Assembly: GCA_028583605.1 (NCBI GenBank)
Contig: CM053326.1
Span: 19,487,036 to 19,551,035 of the forward strand
DNA length: 64,000 nt
DNA from: Dastarcus helophoroides
Lineage: Eukaryota > Arthropoda > Insecta > Coleoptera > Bothrideridae
Direction: 5' to 3'
This document shows positions 23,761-35,950 of the stretch, piece after piece; positions within the stretch are counted from its first letter, which is position 1; every line of letters starts with the position of its first letter. The translations under genes and the position numbers were made by a program. The notes under the pieces are model-generated. The model did no database searches. It saw only the letters and a program-made list of their open reading frames with translations, and had not been told where the DNA came from.

Positions 23761-24194
23761 TGGGAAGTGTTTTTTTAGTTGTCGGTCAGGTAAAACTTGA
23801 AAATCCTCACCAATTTGTTGTTATAATCGCGTAGTGAAGTTTGCTGATATTTTGATGCTAACTTCGTCTAAACTCGTCCATGTAAGCAGGTTGACGTTAA
23901 CTGCGAAGCAAACATGCGAGGTGGAGTATGAAGTATGCTTACATGCTAACATTTTAGCAAACATCTCCGTTATTTATCAACAGATTTTAAAAAACTCTAG
24001 TTGCATGCACTATAAAGGACCTAATAATTTATGTATCGTAGGAGGTATTTTGCTATTTGAATTTTTAAAGTTAGGGTTGCTAGCCTTTGGAGAGGAAGGA
24101 GTGTTTAAGTGGCAATTCAAAAATGTGTTGCCAACTTCATTTTTTTTACTGAAGGTTACTAGGCACAGGATCGCGGAGAGGAAGTATTAAAGAC

Positions 24195-24220
24195 AACCGG
24201 GCCAGGGTAAAAAAAGTTTG
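24195..24220 (-). mobile_element. Isolated hAT-like terminus
   Basis: The sequence reads AAGTTTGGGATACACTG, on the minus strand CAGTGTATCCCAAACTT, a familiar hAT end. The matching opposite end and target duplication were not found, so this is likely a truncated relic belonging with the satellite block to its left. Confidence 0.35.
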
Positions 24221-24492
24221 GGATACACTGGTGTAGAAACACCTTCGTCTTTTTTAACTTTTTTTCAACACTTAGCAGGATGGTACTAAAAAGTAGCAAT
24301 TGGCTAAAAAACGGTGAATTTCTTACCCTGCATTGTGTAAAAAGAAGATTATTTTGAGTAAGTGTCTAAAAGGCGAATGTAAGTACTTTCCTTTTTTAGA
24401 CTACTTTCCAGTTTGTTACTCAATTTCTGTTTCTTTCATTCTAATACTAGGAGATAACATATTAAAGAAAACACATTTGGATTTAATTTGGT

Positions 24493-24498
24493 TTTATT
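24493..24498 (-). terminator. Candidate polyadenylation signal of the myofilin-like gene
   Basis: The minus strand reads AATAAA. It lies about 1.1 kb downstream of the last coding exon of the minus-strand gene, with no coding sequence between. Other AATAAA-like words exist in this AT-rich sequence, so the choice is tentative. Confidence 0.3.
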
Positions 24499-25585
24499 AA
24501 CATGCCATATTATAATATAATTAAACCAATAAATCTGCAACTCACCATGACAATTTGGATGGAATGCGAGACACGTTTTTCGAAACAATGTCAAGGCGAG
24601 ATTGCAGTCGAAAAATATTTACAAAAATAATGTACAATTATAAATTTACAATAGAATTTTTAATGAAGAACGTCATTTTTGTTTGGGTTCCTTGTATAAT
24701 TTAAGGCACTTGTTATGTAGGCAATTGAAATAAAATGAACACGTTATGGAAACATCAAAAAACAGAGGTTTTAATGTTTCAAAAGCTTTTTAGTTCAGTC
24801 AGTCGCAAACATATGTTGACTTGCGTATTTCCTTGCTTTATGACTCCTTGCACTTAGTAGACGGCGGCTGAAAAAATCAGTGACATTATTTGTGATTAGG
24901 GGGTTATTACATTTCTAGGAAACCACAACGGTGGCTACAATTTACTCCAATGTGTGCTCTTGCTTGTTCGATAGTTCATTAATTTCTGTAATTTTTATCG
25001 TGTATTCATTCGACTTTACGAAATTTTGACATTAATTTCGAAATCTATCCACAGATTCAATTATAGCCATGTCGGTTTTCTTTTTAAATAGCTGAATGCA
25101 AGTAAAAAGGAAGAAGCATTTTAAGTGCAGTGTTTATGCAGGTGCAAAAATTTCTAAAAGTATTTTAATGTAAAAAAATATAAAAAGCTGCAAAAAGCGC
25201 ATTGAAAAAAACCCACTGAAAAATAGTGGACAGTTCGATTTTCAATTTAAAAAAATATTTCTATTCTACTGAAAAATATGTGAAGTTAGCTTCAGACATC
25301 AAAAGTAGAAGAATTTTCAAAACAACGACTAAGAGGGAAGATTTTTTAAATGCCCATCACTTTTACTCGTTTTATATCTGAAAATATTTCGTAAATTTTC
25401 CAAATTTTCAATCTGAAATTTCTAGGTAAACCCTGGAGATAAAATGAAGTAAAGCGTATGGGTAATTTATCATAATTTCCCCTCATACATCCGTACATCC
25501 AAAACATTACCAAAAATCGCTGTCCAAGGAATCAAAAAAAAGGTCGGGGCGTTCTTGGTGGGCTTTGGCTATTTTGGGCGGGGGT

Positions 25586-25897
25586 TTAAGTGCATTGGGA
25601 CTTACCGAACGGCCTGATGGGGTGTTTGTCCCACAGGTACGTCCTCTTGACGGGGGAAAGGTACGAGTCGCGAAGGAAGAAGGGCGACTTGCCAAAGGGG
25701 TAATATAGGGAGTATGGTTTGAGGAGCGGGGAATCCCACCAGAATGGATCGCGAATTATGGACGAAATAGGAAGGAAGGGTGAAGGGTTCAAAAGTTCAC
25801 GGTACAATTTCTTACTTGGCCACAAGTTACGGTTGTATATAGGTTGACCAGCGTAGTTGAAGGCTACTTCCGATGGGCGCGGGGCATAACGTCCAAC
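25586..25897 (-). CDS. Mf: Myofilin-like muscle protein, last coding exon
   Basis: This exon reads VGRYAPRPSEVAFNYAGQPI, NRNLWPSKKLYRELLNPSPF, then aromatic/proline-rich WWDSPLLKPYSLYYPFGK, YLWDKHPIRPFG and KSQCT-stop. The acceptor (AATGTTTTAG) is phase 0 and joins the 26249-26538 exon. The Tyr/Pro/Arg-rich composition with SR-D-P repeats continues that of the upstream exons. A strong donor-like TTCG/GTAAGT lies at 25606, six codons before the stop. A pyrimidine-rich acceptor TTCCTTGGACAG lies at 25520-25531. If it is used, the end becomes RPFA-IFGNVLDVRMYEGKL, so two C termini are possible. Confidence 0.65.
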   Translation of the reverse strand, partial: VGRYAPRPSEVAFNYAGQPIYNRNLWPSKKLYRELLNPSPFLPISSIIRDPFWWDSPLLKPYSLYYPFGKSPFFLRDSYLSPVKRTYLWDKHPIRPFGKSQCT

Positions 25898-26125
25898 CTA
25901 AAACATTACGTCAGTAATTAACGTAAGTTAATCTGACTACTCCGCGTTTAAGTAAAATTGCTTATAGGTGAGTTGCTACTCGTCCAAACTTCAAAGTCAC
26001 CACTGCAGTTTGGAGCATTTGTCAGATTCAGATTGGTTATGCCAAACTGACGAGAGCAGATAAGGTTTCCAAACTTGGAATCTGATAAACGTTCCACTCT
26101 GTCTGTTTTTTGGTGCTAAGGGTAA

Positions 26126-26185
26126 TATCTAAGTCTAGACAATACTCTAACGATTAGAAGATTACAGTATTGTCTAGACTTAGAT
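26126..26185. repeat. Perfect 20-bp-arm hairpin in intron of the myofilin-like gene
   Basis: ATCTAAGTCTAGACAATACT (26126-26145) is followed, after a 20-base loop, by its exact complement (26166-26185). It lies about 65 bp downstream of the donor of the 26249-26538 exon, in an otherwise ordinary 351-bp intron. It could be a small MITE remnant or a structured intronic RNA. Confidence 0.8.
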
Positions 26186-26248
26186 TGATAGTAGACATCC
26201 TGACGTATAGAGGGCGCTTGCGATTAGGTATGAAATTGGCCAGCTCAC

Positions 26249-26538
26249 CTTAATTGGAGTTGGAGACAGCCTTCCGTATGATGGCCATAAAGATGGGTAG
26301 AGTTTGTCCAATTCTGCGAGGCGATCAAGGTGATCTAACCAGGAGCGATGAGGATCGTATTTTTCGGCCGCTGGGGATGGCCTCTTGCTGTACACCAGGT
26401 AGAGAGGGTAGCGACTGAAGGGATAAGTCGTATGGAAGATAGATGGCCATTGGCTAGGTTCGCGTGTTTTAACGCGATCTAAATGATCTCTCCAGGCTTG
26501 GTCAGCGTCGTACGGTCTGGGTTTAGTCACATGGAACA
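26249..26538 (-). CDS. Mf: Myofilin-like muscle protein, third coding exon
   Basis: The exon starts in phase 1 (completing the Val after RYRP) and ends in phase 0 at PTPIK/GTGAGC. The protein shows an internal duplication: YDADQAWRDHLDRVK and YDPHRSWLDHLDRLAE are two copies of Y-D-x-x-x-x-W-x-DHLDR about 48 residues apart. Each is followed by a WPS motif (SQWPSIFHTTYPFSRYPLYL; PSLWPSYGRLSPTPIK). The acceptor is TATGGGTGTAG. Aromatic, proline- and arginine-rich repeats without a globular fold fit myofilin, a thick-filament protein of insect muscle. The assignment comes from overall resemblance and the N-terminal motif, not a database search. Confidence 0.68.
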
Positions 26539-28845
26539 CTACACCCATAGAAATTAAATCAATCACAAATATTTTACCATTAGACGTTCTAATCACCATT
26601 CGGCTTCATTTTCATAAAGTTCTATGAGGAACTTTATAAAAACGAACAGTTTTATCATGAGATAAAACTCTTGGTAGGCAGTAAGGGAAATCTTTACTAA
26701 ATGAAAATCACTATCAAGAGAAACTATCAAACCATGGTTACATTTTATCCATGCTTAAATGTATGAAGATTAGTTCTAAAGCTCTCATTTCTCTAAACTA
26801 ATCCATCAAGATTAGTAACGCTCAGGATATCTCTCAAAAGCACTCATCCTTACCTCCAAGGCGATCAAGGTCTATCCATCCCCCTCAAGCTTCGCGCTCG
26901 TGTAGTGTTTAAAAAAAATTCAACTCAGTCCACTACGTAGCGCTTAAAAAATACACTCAGGAGGGAAAAAATTTGGATAAAAAATAAACAACGTGGATCG
27001 CCCTGGCAAATGCTGGAGCTGCAATCGTGTTAAAAAAAGCCACGCTCTCTAAATGTTATGTATCATTCCAACAACCACCTCAATCCGAAAGTCAGAAATT
27101 TTACGTTAGCATTATAACTGAAAACAAGGATGGTGAACAGCTACAGAGATCTGTAGTTCTTAGTCCTTTTTACCTAATGTATTAGCATGACCATGAATGA
27201 AACCTGTAAATCCCTGGTCTCATTTCTCGATTTTGTAATAGTAGCAATAATGATAATATAATCATAGATACTTTTGCTAAATTTTACGACAAAATTAGAA
27301 TTTGACAAATTTGTTGATTTATTTGCTGATTCAGTGTCTAAACCATACAAAAATAAATGGGGACCAAGCAAATGAAATGGACATTTGTCGTGCAATTTAC
27401 GAAATTTCCAGTTTTCCTGCTTTTTTATGATCTATGATGAATTTTGTGATGATTCAAATCTGAATATCTTAATATTAGTTATAAACTTTTAAGGAGTAGA
27501 GATAACATAGTCTGATGATATCAAGAATAAATAAATGTGTGAAAAGCAGCATTTTTTGCGTTTCAATTTCTGTATTTATTCTACTCACTTTCAAAATTAC
27601 CATGTGAAATAAAAAGTTTATCTACAAACAATAATTAGAATATATCAAATGTTTAATAATTTTTGTGGCTCTAAATTTAATTATGGATTTAAATAATACA
27701 AGCCTAATATTTGTGCCGGAGTCAGGAACGAATATGACAGACAAGAATGCGTACTATGTAGAAAGTTACATCTAAAAATTTTTCTATCTATGACTGTATT
27801 TTTGTTTGCCTTTGATGTAAAATAAAAACATTTGTTTGTTTCTTCTTTATAGCTTCATATTCTTTCAGGATAATTCGTCTGGTTGTTTAATCCAAATCAT
27901 AGCTTTGCAGATTCTTCAAAACACGTTTTATTTACATCTCAAATTCTTTCAATTTTAAATTGTTTGTGTTATACACATATTGTGAGAAAACTCAAAATAT
28001 TTTTAATACATTTAACTATATATATATATACATCCAGAAAAATTCCCAAAATATTAACATGTTCAAGAAGCAGCGGTGATACTCTAAATTTAGCTTTCAT
28101 GCTTACAAATTAAAAAACTGAATATTTAAGTGTGAGGCACGAAAATGGCCGGCAAAAATGTCTAGTAGATACATTAGTCACATCCATAATAACGCTGCGT
28201 TATTTATTCTATGTTGTATCCATAACTCTGTGTCTGTGGTGGTGTCTGTGTTATTTATTCTAAGATGTACATCACTCGGTACGGCAGTTTAGTAAACGAA
28301 CTCCACACTTTATTGGTGTTAATATGTGATTGAATTACTTTTACACATAAGTGTACATAAATGTAATAATAAATGTCAACTAATCAATTAGTTAAAAAAC
28401 ATGTCCCAGTGGCAAATGGGTGTCGCAGTGTGACCACCTTGACGCTATTGGTACCTAATACATTTTTTTCTTTTTACCGCCATTGATTAATCCTGCCATG
28501 AATAGCGTACTGAAAATAAACCAACATTTGCTTACGTTTATGCTATTTTCGACGCAATTAATGATAAAATTCTATAACAATTATATTGAAAAACTATCGA
28601 TTTAAATCATAGTCATAGACTCGCCTAGATCGATTCTGTAGTTTATTTTTCGTTGTAGTTTTATTGGCATTAAAATTAATTCCACTCAGAATTTTAATAC
28701 GATTGAGAAATGCCGGTTTTTAGAGGTGTATTAAATTGCAAGTGATTAGGCTATATAGTTCATATCCATAATTCAATTGTGCTACAATGTGTATATCAGT
28801 GAATGCGTAATTGTATTATGTCAACGTATTTTTTGTAATTTATAG
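26539..28845 (-). other. Intron of the myofilin-like gene, 3' part, no feature supported
   Basis: AT-rich sequence with no element boundaries. A 58-codon frame near 27000-27180 (+ strand) has unusual non-repetitive composition (FQQPPQSESQKFYVSIIT) but no splice or start context, and I do not call it. A short TA run lies near 28018-28032. Confidence 0.4.
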
Positions 28846-28940
28846 TCAAAGCGGTGTGGTGCACAAGGGCGATCCAGAAGCAGTGTTGTCAGTGGTTCAG
28901 TCCCAAATGTCGCTACTGGCCGCTACTCAACACAGAAAGG
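28846..28940 (+). CDS. Orphan exon-like segment, unknown gene
   Basis: A 95-bp segment has a good acceptor (TTTTTTGTAATTTATAG) and donor (AAAGG/GTAAAG). All three + frames are open. One of them (phase 2 in, phase 1 out) reads like a genuine protein: SGVVHKGDPEAVLSVVQSQM, then SLLAATQHRKG. It is GC-richer than its surroundings. The incoming phase does not fit any e(y)3 donor I can see, and no partner exon was found. It lies inside an intron of the minus-strand gene. It could be an exon of a long-range + strand gene, a retro-inserted fragment or chance. Confidence 0.3.
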
Positions 28941-30595
28941 GTAAAGAATTCTATAAAAAGCCTGAACTTGAAGGATAAATACCTTTTTTTACCTTCAGAG
29001 GGTAATTAAAGCCAATGGTATAATAAAACCTTTCGTTTACTTTTAAAATAAAGATTACTAACAAAAATTAATAAAAAGAATTATCACACAAGTTGAGAGC
29101 TATTTTGAATTTTTAAATGGTTTCAAAGTCGTCGAGTAATATAGTATCTTTAAATTGTCGAAAGATTACTGCAATGATTGTGATTAACTTTCTTTCGAAT
29201 AAATTGGTATGTAAGTTTTTCAACAGTTAGTTTATTTATTGTTGAATGTTTAAAAAAAAATGTAAAAATTTGGGAGCCCTCAAAACTCGGCTACTTTTTG
29301 TCCAATTTATCATCGTCGCCGTTACGCCGCTAAATACTTCAAATACTACCAATAGTGTAATTCCGCTACCATTGACAACACTGTCTAGAAGTACCAGTAC
29401 TTAGGTTGGCAATGGAATACACACGTTACCATAAAGAAAATAAATAAATACTCTCTTTATGCACGTTACTTAAAACCTAATTAAAGTTTGTCTAAAACGG
29501 TGCATTTACTGAACTCACAAATGAATTTGTGTTGTATTTTACCGTAATTTTGCGTTTTTCGCACCAAAAACGCGACTAGGTCATCGCGGCAAATCTAGAA
29601 ATATTCTCAGATCAGAATGATATTCGGTCAACAATGATGTGAACCTATCCGTGGTATTTTCAATTTAACTAAAAGTGGTACATGGATGAAATAATTTTCT
29701 ATCAAAATATGTTACGGTGATTTTTAGGGATGAAACAGGCATTTTAACTTAATTTAGGATACAACAATACAGGTAACTTACCTCTGATTTGTCAAATTGT
29801 CATAGTTTTAAAAGTGAGCGCGCTGATCGATTACTCAATCAACACATGCAGATAAGCCGTGGGGGTTCTGGATTGATTCAGTTATAACATTACGTATAAT
29901 TTCAAGATCAGAGTCGGAATTAGTGTCTTAGCGGATTATGGGTGATTACAATATTCATAGCCATACTCGATCAAAATGCAAAGCTCAAGCTTTTGCTGCG
30001 GGGCAACACACTTTCGCCGTGACGTATTGAACACCTTTATTGTCATCTGTTACATTTTAACTTTTAACATTACATAGATATCGAAGTGCTGTTTTTTTGA
30101 AGTTGTCTTATGCTATAATATTCAGAAAAGATATCGATATAGTACATAGATATGTTATTATGTTATGTAAGCGCCATATATACACATAAGCAACGTTATT
30201 TTGTCTCGATTTTTTTTAATAGAAAAGCTTATCAAAATATAGGTAGTTTTATTTAACTCTGCTATAAATCGATTATTAATAAAGCTCAAAATTCCTTAGA
30301 GCGTAAGCTTCATATTATTATTTAAACAGTAGTTTTCTTGGGGTTCGTAATTCTAAAAATGCTACGTCATAAAATTTTAACAGCCGCTCTAGATTAATTA
30401 ATATATTAAAGCTAGTCGAAGACTAATTAACTTATATAATAAAAAAGCACTAAAAACTAAGGTGCGCGCTCGCAGCATAGGACAACTTCTTACACTAATA
30501 TGTATAAATGGCCTACTAAGCTTAATAACAAAGATGATGCACTCGAGACGATTTTTGGCAGTTTTTTGAGTACCGGCCTATTTTCTAGTACTTAC
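28941..30595 (-). other. Intron sequence, no feature supported
   Basis: Ordinary AT-rich intronic sequence of the minus-strand gene between the orphan segment and the 30596-30847 exon. No transposon ends, RNA genes or exons were recognised. Confidence 0.4.
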
Positions 30596-30847
30596 CGGGC
30601 CGGTATCTGTCTAAAGAGCCATAGTTGTGAGGGTAGATTGGCCTGGGAGAGTAACCATACGTGTCTCTGTGTAGAGGGTCGTATCTGTAGCCGGGCACAT
30701 GGATACGTTCACCTGCGTGAATCGGATCGTCGTAGATTGATTTGCCGTAAGGCCAGCCGGAAGTGAGCTCTGGAATTTCGGTGATTGGGCGGAAGATGCC
30801 GCGTGGACGGGAGTGGATCGGGTCAGTTGCCCTTATGTCATCTGATC
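30596..30847 (-). CDS. Mf: Myofilin-like muscle protein, second coding exon
   Basis: A symmetric 252-bp exon (phase 1 in, phase 1 out) with acceptor AATGTCAATTGCAG and donor CCCG/GTAAGT. It encodes SDDIRATDPIHSRPRGIFRP, ITEIPELTSGWPYGKSIYDD, PIHAGERIHVPGYRYDPLHR, DTYGYSPRPIYP and NYGSLDRYRP. The SDDIRA start completes the LKGSDDIR junction with the first exon. The Y/P/R-rich, His-containing, low-hydrophobicity sequence is the sort found in insect thick-filament accessory proteins. Being phase-symmetric, the exon could be skipped without a frame change, and myofilin is known for multiple isoforms. Confidence 0.7.
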
Positions 30848-30889
30848 CTGCAATTGACATTAAGATATTATTTTAGGGTATCGCTTATG

Positions 30890-33700
30890 TTTGTTTTCGC
30901 TCGATTTTAATCTCGAAATTTCAACTTTTATTTCGAAATTTCCATCATTATCCTCGAGATTTCGACCTCTTCTTTAACTTTTTTCTGGATATTTCGACTA
31001 TATAACATTTTGACCAACTTACGTCTGATTCAAAGTCGAAAAATTCTATATTACAACTTCGATTTCGATAGATTTTTTGAATTTTTTTAAACATTTTGAG
31101 CTTGGTTTGTGGTCGCTGGCGTCGTAGTTGCCTAGTTGACTTAGTTGTAGTAAATTTCAAAGTGCTGATGCTCTTATTTCGGATTGAAGCTCTAAAAAGC
31201 TCTTTATATATAGGTTAACTAGCGAAAATAACTGTGCCCAAAGGCCAATAATAATATTGGCACAAGCAAATACTTTTACTCCACATCTGCTCGATAATTC
31301 AGAATTTAATAGTGGAGTTTTTGAGATTGTACATAACTTTATTGCTGTACTGAAAAGATAAAGTTTATTTTTACGTTTACTGTAGGTTGTAGAGTATATT
31401 TCATTTTCACTTGATAGTTATTTTTAACGTACGACTACCTCACCCACACACAAATCATAAATTTGATTCTGGAAAATATTCCAACTAATTTTACCTTTGC
31501 TCGTTTGTTTTGTTAATGGAAGCAAAATTAAAGTTAACAATGAAACATTCTTCGATACTAAGTATTTTTTTATTGTGATATTTAGACGTTTAATATAAAA
31601 TTTTGGTTTTTTTCTACAAATGCTAGCTTTTATTTTCCAAATTTTCAACTTTAATCTGCCTAGCTTGAGACCTTTTTTGAAATTCCGACCTCAAGCTCGA
31701 TATTTCTTATCTCAAAAGTTTAACCAAAATTTTGACTTTCGAAATTTTGATTTTTGGCCCGAATTTTTGCTGCTACTTAATCTCAGACTTTTTTTTATAA
31801 ATTCGGAGATTTCCAAAGTTTAGACTTTTCTTACATTTACGATTCCATTTTTTTAAATTTTTGTCCAGTTTAGTAAGTTTCGAATTTTTTAGAAATATTC
31901 TTTTCTCAACAATTTTTCATGTTCTTACTTTGGAGACTGTTTTTATTGAAGTTTCAATATTTTAAAGTTTGAGGTTTTTTGTTGGCTGAGATTCTGACCT
32001 TAGTCTCCAATTCTTATCACTATCTTATAACTCGATTGCAAACTCAAAATTTTGACTTGGAACAACATTTTTAGACTTTTTTATTATTATTTTTGTTCGG
32101 AATGTAGACCTCCATCTGAACCTGGCGACTGTTTTATTTGACGTTTTGAAAAAAGTTATTTTATAAATTTTGAAAACTTTTTTGAAATTCGACTTTAATC
32201 TTGAAAATCACATTAAAAGTTCAGAAAATTTTGAATTTTATTTAATCTTTGACATCTGAAATATCTATTTTTTGGGTCTTCGCTGTTGAACTTTCTTCTA
32301 GATAGTGAGTTTTTCCAAATCTTCGAAGTTTCTTACATTTACAACTTACATTTTTTATTTTTATCGTATACGTCTTCATTGTAATTCGAACTTTCTTAAT
32401 AAATTTCGGGTTGTTTGCAAATTAGTTTTTTTTCAACATTTTTTATGAATCTTGTTACTTTTGAAACTATTTTGCTCGAAGTATTGAAAAAAGTTATTTT
32501 CTAAATTTTAAGATTTTTTTTCTGTTGAAATTTTGACCTTAATCTGCAAATTCTGATCTGAAAACTCGATTGCAAACTCAAAATTTTGATGTTTTGCGGA
32601 AACTTTGACTTTATTTTTTCCCGAATTATTGCATTGAAAACTTCGACTTCTCTTTTTCAACTTCTTGCAAAATTTTAACTTACTCTAAAAATTTAAACTC
32701 TAAAATTTTCACTTTTGTAAAAAATTCGACTTTTTTGAAAATTTCGTTTATTTTTTAAAATTTTTGAGTTTTTCGAAAATTTTAAACTTCTTGGATCTTC
32801 AATTTTTCCTGTAAATTTCGTTTTTATCAAAATTTCAACATTTTAAAGTTAATATTTTACCAATTTTGGAATTTTCCAAAATTATAACTTCTTTTAAGGT
32901 TTTAAGAAAGTCAACAAAATTTTAACGCGTTCCAACAATTTCGAAATTTTTGAAAAATTTTAATGTTTCTGATTTTTCTTTAATATTTAAGTTTTCGAAA
33001 AATTACCCTTTTTCAATTTTCAATTTTTTTATGTCAAATTTTCTCTCAAAATTGAAAATTTGAAAACAGTCGGAACTTTACAAAAAGACGAAATTTAGAA
33101 AAGAAGATCTATATTTTACAAAAGTGGAAATGTTCCAACAAAAAATTGATTAATCCAAAAGGATCACATCTTTCAATGTCGGAATTTCAAGAAAGTCGTC
33201 AAAAGGTGGTCAAGTCAAATTTCAAAAAAGAAAAAATTTTGAAAAAATTAAATTTTTAAAAATGTAAGACGAAATTTAAATTTAAAATAAAGTCGGAATT
33301 GCCAAAATAATTAATCTTTAGGGGTGAAAACTCTTTAAAAAAAATCTATTTAAAAAAAAACAAAATAGGTTTTAAAAAAATTGAAACTTTGAGAATAAGC
33401 CAAAGTTGTAAAAAAAAGTCAGAATTCTCAACAAAGTGAAAAATCTATTTTTATAAAGTCAAAATAAAAATATTTTTTGAAGTTGAAGTTTTCAAAGTAA
33501 TTCGAATTCTACAAAAAAAAAATGGAACATTTAGGAAAAGTTGAAATTTTTTAAAAAGTCTACATATTCATAAAATGTTAAAAACTGAAAAAATGGCCAA
33601 CATTTTTCTAAAAATCGAATATCTAATGTCTTTTTCCAAAATTGCCACTTTTTTACGTTTCCAAAATACTATTTTTTAAATATTAATTTTTGTCTCAAAA
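30890..33700. repeat. TCGAAATTTT satellite block in intron 1 of the myofilin-like gene
   Basis: From 30890 to about 33040 the + strand is T-rich (TTTTTGAAATTTCGACTTT-like). From about 33050 to 33660 it is A-rich (AAAAGTCGAAATTTT-like). The switch mirrors that in the bounded elements at 7488 and 12926. No flanking target duplication was identified. The right edge runs straight into the purine tract at 33723. Confidence 0.65.
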
Positions 33701-33722
33701 TATCGATTGTAAATGGGAAGGT

Positions 33723-35830
33723 TAAAAATTCAACGAAAGAAAAGAAAGCTGGAAGGAAGGATAGAGGAAAGGATGGAAGGAAATATGTAAGGAAGGATGG
33801 AAGGAAAGCGGAAAGGAAGGAAGGAAAGACGGAAGGATGGAATGAGAGGCAGAAGAAATGATGGAAGAAGTAGGGATGGAAGAAAGGATAGAATGAGGGA
33901 CGGAAGAATAGAAGGAAGGAAGGAAGTATGGAAGAAAAGATGAAAGGAAGGACAGAAAGACGGAAGGATACTAGAAAAGAGATAGAAGTTAGGAAGAAAG
34001 AAAGGACGAAAGGAAGAATAGAATGAGGGACAGAAGAATATAAGGAAGGGTGGAAGGGAGAATGAAAAGAAAGTGGAAGGGAAAGATGCATGAAACGAAG
34101 GGAGGATGGAAGAAATAAGGGCAGTTCGGAAGAAAAATTGAATGAGGGGTAGATAAAATGATAGAAACAAGTAAGGAAGGATGAAAGGAAAAGGAAAGGA
34201 AGGAATGCAAAGACGGAAGGATGGAATAAGAGGCAGAAGAAATGATGGAAGGAAGTAGGGATGAAACAAAGGGTGAATAGAAGGAAGAATAGAGTGAAGA
34301 CAGAAGAATGGAAGGAAGGATGGAAGGAAAGCAGAAAGGAACGATGGCAGGAAAGAAGGAAGGATGGAAGAAAGAAAGGCAGTACGGAAGAAAGAATGGA
34401 ATGATAGGTAAAATAATAATGGAAGGAAGTGGGAATGGAAGTATGGCTGAATGGAAGGAAGGATAGAATGGGAAACAGAAGGATGGAAGAAAAAATATGA
34501 AAGGAAGAAGAACAGTACGAAAGAAAGGATGGAAGGAACGGTAGAAAAAAGGATGAAAGGAAGGATGGAATGAAGGGTCGAAGAAAGGAAAGAAAAGACG
34601 AAAGAATAGAGGAAAGAGATGGAAGTTAGGAAGGGCGAAAAAATGGAAGAATAGAATGAGGGACAGAATAATGTATGTATGAAAGGAAAGTGAAAAGGAA
34701 ATCTGACAGAAACGAAGGAAGGATGCAAGAAACAAGCGCAGTATAAAAGAAAGGATGGAATGAGATGTAGCAAAAATAATGGAAGGAAGTAGAGATGAAA
34801 GAAGGACGAATGGAAGGAAGGATAGAATGAGGGACGGAAGAATGGAAGAAAGAATGAAAGGAAGAAATTAGTAAAAAAAAAAGATAAAAGGGATTAAGCA
34901 AGGATGCGAGGAAAGAGACAGAAGGTAGGAAGGAAGAAAGGATGGTAGAATAGAACGAAGACAGAAGAATGGAAGGTTGGGTGGAAGGAAGGATGGAAGG
35001 AAAGCTGAAAGGAATGATTTCAGCAAAGAAGGAAGGTTGGAAGAAATAAAGCCAGTACGGAACAAAAAATGGAATGAAGGATGGAAATTGAGCGATAGAA
35101 GAATGATTGAAGGAAGTAGATGGAAGGATGGATGAATGGAAGGAAGAATAGAATCGGGAAAGGAAGGATGAAAGGAAGAAGGAAGGAATGAAGGATGCAA
35201 GGAAGGTTATGGAAGGGAGGATAGGACGATAGGAGGAAAGGAAAGACAGAAGAAAAGAATGCGAGGAAAGATATGGAAGGGAGGAAGGAAGATTGGAGGA
35301 AAGAAAAGACAGAAGAAAAGGATTGGGAGGAAAGATATGGAAGCGAGGAAGAAAGAAAGGATGGAAGAAAGTGAACGAATAGAAAGGGGAGGAAGGAAAA
35401 AAGGATAGAAAAAAGGATGAAGTAAAGAATAAAAAGGAAAAGAAGGAAAGAAGGGTGAAAGGAAGGAAGAATGAAAAGTAGTAGGGGAGTATGGAAGGAA
35501 GAATGGACGGAATGAAGTATAGTAGGAAATAGGATATGAATAGAAAGAAGAAGGAAAAAGTAAGGGAGGAAGAAAAGAGGGAGATAGGAAAAAGGAAGGA
35601 AGAACAGAAATATGGAAAATAGATAGTATTAAAATAGGAAATGGGTGGAATGGATGCTTGGAAGAAAGAAGGGGGAGGGGATGAAGAAGACAAGGGTGGG
35701 AGAGAGGAAGGAAGAAAGAAGAATGAAGAACGGCTGTAACAAAGAAAGCAAGCAATCAAGGAAAACCGAAGGGAGAAAGGAAAGATAGAAGAAAGGATGG
35801 ATAAAAGATCTAAGAGATGAATGGAGATCT
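33723..35830. repeat. 2.1-kb GGAA/GGAT polypurine tract
   Basis: Degenerate tandem GGAAGGAAGGATGGAA on the + strand, almost free of pyrimidines apart from scattered T and C. On the transcribed minus strand of the myofilin-like gene it would be a polypyrimidine run inside intron 1. The long minus-strand frames rich in SFLPSFHPS are translations of the repeat and not genes. Confidence 0.93.
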
Positions 35831-35950
35831 GTTTAATGAATTAATTACCAACCTAATAAGCCATTGAAATAACTTTTCTTCTATTGAATTGTTCATTATA
35901 TGGCAAAATAATTTATACGTTCTGGATTAGTTACATATGAATTGTCTTAC

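Noticed and set aside
25507..25695. 62-codon minus frame overlapping the last myofilin-like exon
   Set aside because: Different frame from the phase-consistent exon and no similarity.
27000..27180. 58-codon + strand frame containing FQQPPQSESQKFYVSIIT
   Set aside because: Looks non-random, but has no start, no convincing splice sites and no recognised homology.
30500..30766. 88-codon + strand frame overlapping 30596-30847
   Set aside because: It is the antisense shadow of a spliced minus-strand exon with good donor and acceptor.
33669..35759. Long minus-strand open frames (up to 377 codons) rich in SFLPSFHPS
   Set aside because: They are translations of the GGAAGGAT tract. All frames on that strand are open, with no domain or splice signal.
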